Positions 62,247 to 64,000 of a stretch of DNA of 64,000 nt are shown piece by piece. The notes beneath the pieces were generated by a model. It made no database searches. It was given only the letters and a program-made list of their open reading frames with translations, and was not told where the DNA came from. Each line of letters begins with the position of its first letter. The first letter of the stretch is position 1. The stretch lies in NCBI GenBank assembly GCA_018003515.1, contig JAGNDO010000025.1:1-64000 (forward strand). The letters run 5' to 3'. The DNA comes from Caldilineaceae bacterium. Its GTDB lineage: Bacteria; Chloroflexota; Anaerolineae; Caldilineales; Caldilineaceae. The translations under genes were made by a program, and so were the position numbers.

Positions 62247-64000
62247 TCATCGCCACATAAATTCCGGGGACATGAGGATCAGGCCGACGGCGTGGCGCAG
62301 GCGGTCGTCGATCTGTTCTTGGGTCAGGTCATAGTCCACGTTGCGGCCCAGGGCCAGGAATTCGGCGATCTCGGCCCGATCCGCCGGGGCCAGGGCGCGG
62401 CCCAGGATGCGGGTACTCCAGAAGTCCACCAGGGCGTTGGGGGTGCGGATGGCCGCCGGGGTCTGGGCCAGGATGTCCACGGTGCTGCCCTCGATCCAGC
62501 CTTCCAGCAGGGAATTGTTGAAGCGCCAGCGCTGCAACATGGGCATGGTTCCGCTCCACTCGGCCCGGCTGTCGGGATAGCCGTTGGGGGCCCGCCAGTT
62601 AAACAGCCCCTGGCCCATCTCGTCATAGGCCCAGATCAGAGGGTCGTTGGGCATGACTTCGGCTTGGGTGGCCCGCAGCAGGCTGACGGCATATTCCAGG
62701 GGCCGCTTGATCTTCTCGCCCCAGGTGGAGCGGAATTCGTCCGAAAGCACAATGGCCCGCACCACCTGCTTGAGCTGATCCGGCGCGTCCACCTGGGCGG
62801 TGAAGAGGGCGGCGGCCACCTCCACAATGGACTGGGGCGGCGTGTCCCCGATCAGCCGCCGACAGAGCTTGCGGGCGATAGTTCGCCCCGTGCCCGGATG
62901 CCGGGCCAGGGCATCCAGCACGTTGCGCCCATCCACCATTGGCCCCTGGTCCGCAGAGAGAAACTGGCCCAGGACGATCTTCTGGAAGCGATCGTGCCAG
63001 GCTTCGTAATAGAGAAAGGTGCCCGTGTCGGTGACGCCGTTCTCCCAACTGTTGCTGTTGACCCGCCAGCCGGTCAGACAGCGGGTGGCCTCGTAGACAT
63101 CCCCATCCACATAGCCCACGGGGTTGCCCTCGCCAAAACCCGGCACCGAGAGCTGGGACTTGGTGCCCAGATAGTTCTCCGCGCCCAGGGTGTGGAGTTC
63201 AAACAGCTCTCGTGCGTAGTTCTCGTTGGGGCCGGAGCGGGAGTTGCTGCTGTTGTCCAAATAGAAGAGCATGGCCGGAGAGGTGGCCACGGCCTCCAAC
63301 ATCTGGCGGAAGTTGCCCAGCATGTGGCCTCGGATCACATCCCGGTCATAGTGGACCCAGACCGGTGCGGTCCAATAGTCCCAGCCATAGACGTTGAAAT
63401 GGTTGTGCCAGAAATCGGCCAGAACCTCTTGAAGTTGGCGTTGGCTATAGGTGGCCCGCAACAGGGTGGCCCGCTCAGTCTCCAGGGCGGGCAGAATGTG
63501 CCAACGCCAGGCGTCCCCGGTGAACTCGGCCGGCGGCAGGTCGTCGTAGACCATGTGGTCGGTCCAAAGCTGTTCCAGACTTTTGCCCAGGCTGAAGAAA
63601 TTCTGGGCGGCCATGCGCGTGTCACAGGCGCCGTCGTTGATGGCGGCGGGGTTGAGTTGCGCGTCCACCCAGGCGGTGAGCCGGGCACTGTCCGAGCTGC
63701 CCAGGGCGGTGAAGGCGGCCAGATCCCCAGGCCGGGGACCAAAGGCCAGCCGGTTGAGGACGATGGTGGCCAAACTGGGCAAGGCCGTGGGCGTGGCGGC
63801 TTCGTTGATCACCGGGTTGTTGGGCGAGCGCATGTAGACCTGGTCCGGCTCGGCGGACTGGGCCAGGGCCGCGCCCGCGGTGGTCCCCGCTGCGCCAGCG
63901 GTCAGCGCGGCCAGCCCAACCCCCTTCAACAGCCCCCGGCGGGAGAGGGTTGATGTCGCCTCGTGCGCGGTTTCGTTTACGTCATCTGTTTGTTCGGCTC
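62247..64000 (-). CDS. Tat-exported DUF1800 protein, N-terminus beyond the window
   Basis: At least 584 codons inside the window. Read in frame upstream of the apparent TTG start at 63929, the sequence continues through ...STLSRRGLLKGVGLAAL, a twin-arginine signal, with no stop up to the window end, so the true start lies outside. DUF1800 signatures include TDHMVYDDLPP, ADFWHNHFNVYG, NENYARELFELHTLG, RCLTGWRVNS, FHDRFQKIVLG-like and GTGRTIARKLCRRLIGD. Members are often paired with DUF1501 proteins; here the next gene is the GH-A-like protein, 118 bases on. Exported folded protein of unknown activity. Confidence 0.88.
   Translation of the reverse strand, partial: AEQTDDVNETAHEATSTLSRRGLLKGVGLAALTAGAAGTTAGAALAQSAEPDQVYMRSPNNPVINEAATPTALPSLATIVLNRLAFGPRPGDLAAFTALGSSDSARLTAWVDAQLNPAAINDGACDTRMAAQNFFSLGKSLEQLWTDHMVYDDLPPAEFTGDAWRWHILPALETERATLLRATYSQRQLQEVLADFWHNHFNVYGWDYWTAPVWVHYDRDVIRGHMLGNFRQMLEAVATSPAMLFYLDNSSNSRSGPNENYARELFELHTLGAENYLGTKSQLSVPGFGEGNPVGYVDGDVYEATRCLTGWRVNSNSWENGVTDTGTFLYYEAWHDRFQKIVLGQFLSADQGPMVDGRNVLDALARHPGTGRTIARKLCRRLIGDTPPQSIVEVAAALFTAQVDAPDQLKQVVRAIVLSDEFRSTWGEKIKRPLEYAVSLLRATQAEVMPNDPLIWAYDEMGQGLFNWRAPNGYPDSRAEWSGTMPMLQRWRFNNSLLEGWIEGSTVDILAQTPAAIRTPNALVDFWSTRILGRALAPADRAEIAEFLALGRNVDYDLTQEQIDDRLRHAVGLILMSPEFMWR

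Overview
The window looks like a chromosome segment of a Chloroflexota bacterium of the Anaerolineae/Caldilineae type. The reasons are high GC, several lipoprotein-type sugar-binding proteins with Ala/Pro/Thr-rich linkers, an isopentenyl phosphate kinase, a RIP/LysM/HEAT housekeeping block and very many palindromic intergenic repeats. No rRNA, tRNA or CRISPR array was recognised. The taxonomic call is inference from gene content, not from a marker gene.

Region 1 (1-10706, all minus strand) is one long sugar-catabolic operon. In transcription order it holds a ROK repressor, a SIS-domain protein, a ROK sugar kinase, a solute-binding lipoprotein, two MalF/MalG-type permeases, two Gfo/Idh/MocA oxidoreductases, an ABC-2 type ATPase and permease, and the first 20 codons of an amidohydrolase cut by the window edge. 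A near-consensus sigma-70 promoter with an adjoining palindromic operator precedes the repressor gene. Region 2 (10.9-19.7 kb, plus strand) is an accessory block of exported proteins: a DUF1566 lipoprotein, a Cthe_2159-like carbohydrate-binding lipoprotein, a fused GT2-GtrA glycosyltransferase, a phosphodiester glycosidase and a YHYH lipoprotein. Two of these share a C-terminal repeated module. Region 3 (19.8-24.3 kb) pairs a P-type ATPase with a type-I ABC exporter.

Region 4 (24.5-29.9 kb) is AT-richer and looks acquired. A secreted trypsin-like protease with three crystallin-like repeats is divergent from a STAND (NB-ARC/TPR) NTPase gene. The NTPase gene is broken by a 101-bp miniature inverted-repeat element, and removing the element with one target duplication restores a single 1023-codon frame.

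Region 5 (30.0-50.6 kb, minus strand) is a mixed set: UbiA-like and GT39-like membrane enzymes, a FecR-like protein, TPR, an AEC transporter, HEAT, LysM, a RIP metalloprotease, a GTPase, isopentenyl phosphate kinase, SelA, an esterase, a nitrilase-family amidase and a ClC channel/transporter. Region 6 (50.7-53.8 kb, plus strand) has a TsaC-like enzyme, a GT4 glycosyltransferase, a small antitoxin-like protein and a WecG/TagA transferase. Region 7 (53.86-59.25 kb, minus strand) is a second sugar ABC operon under a LacI regulator with a clear promoter and operator. Region 8 (59.4-64.0 kb, minus strand) has a large GH-A-like multidomain protein and a Tat-exported DUF1800 protein cut by the window end.

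The most striking non-coding feature is a set of palindromes of several unrelated sequence families. They sit within a few bases of stop codons throughout the window, and some overlap the stop codon. In one case (the GT39 gene) such elements lie inside a gene and remain in frame.
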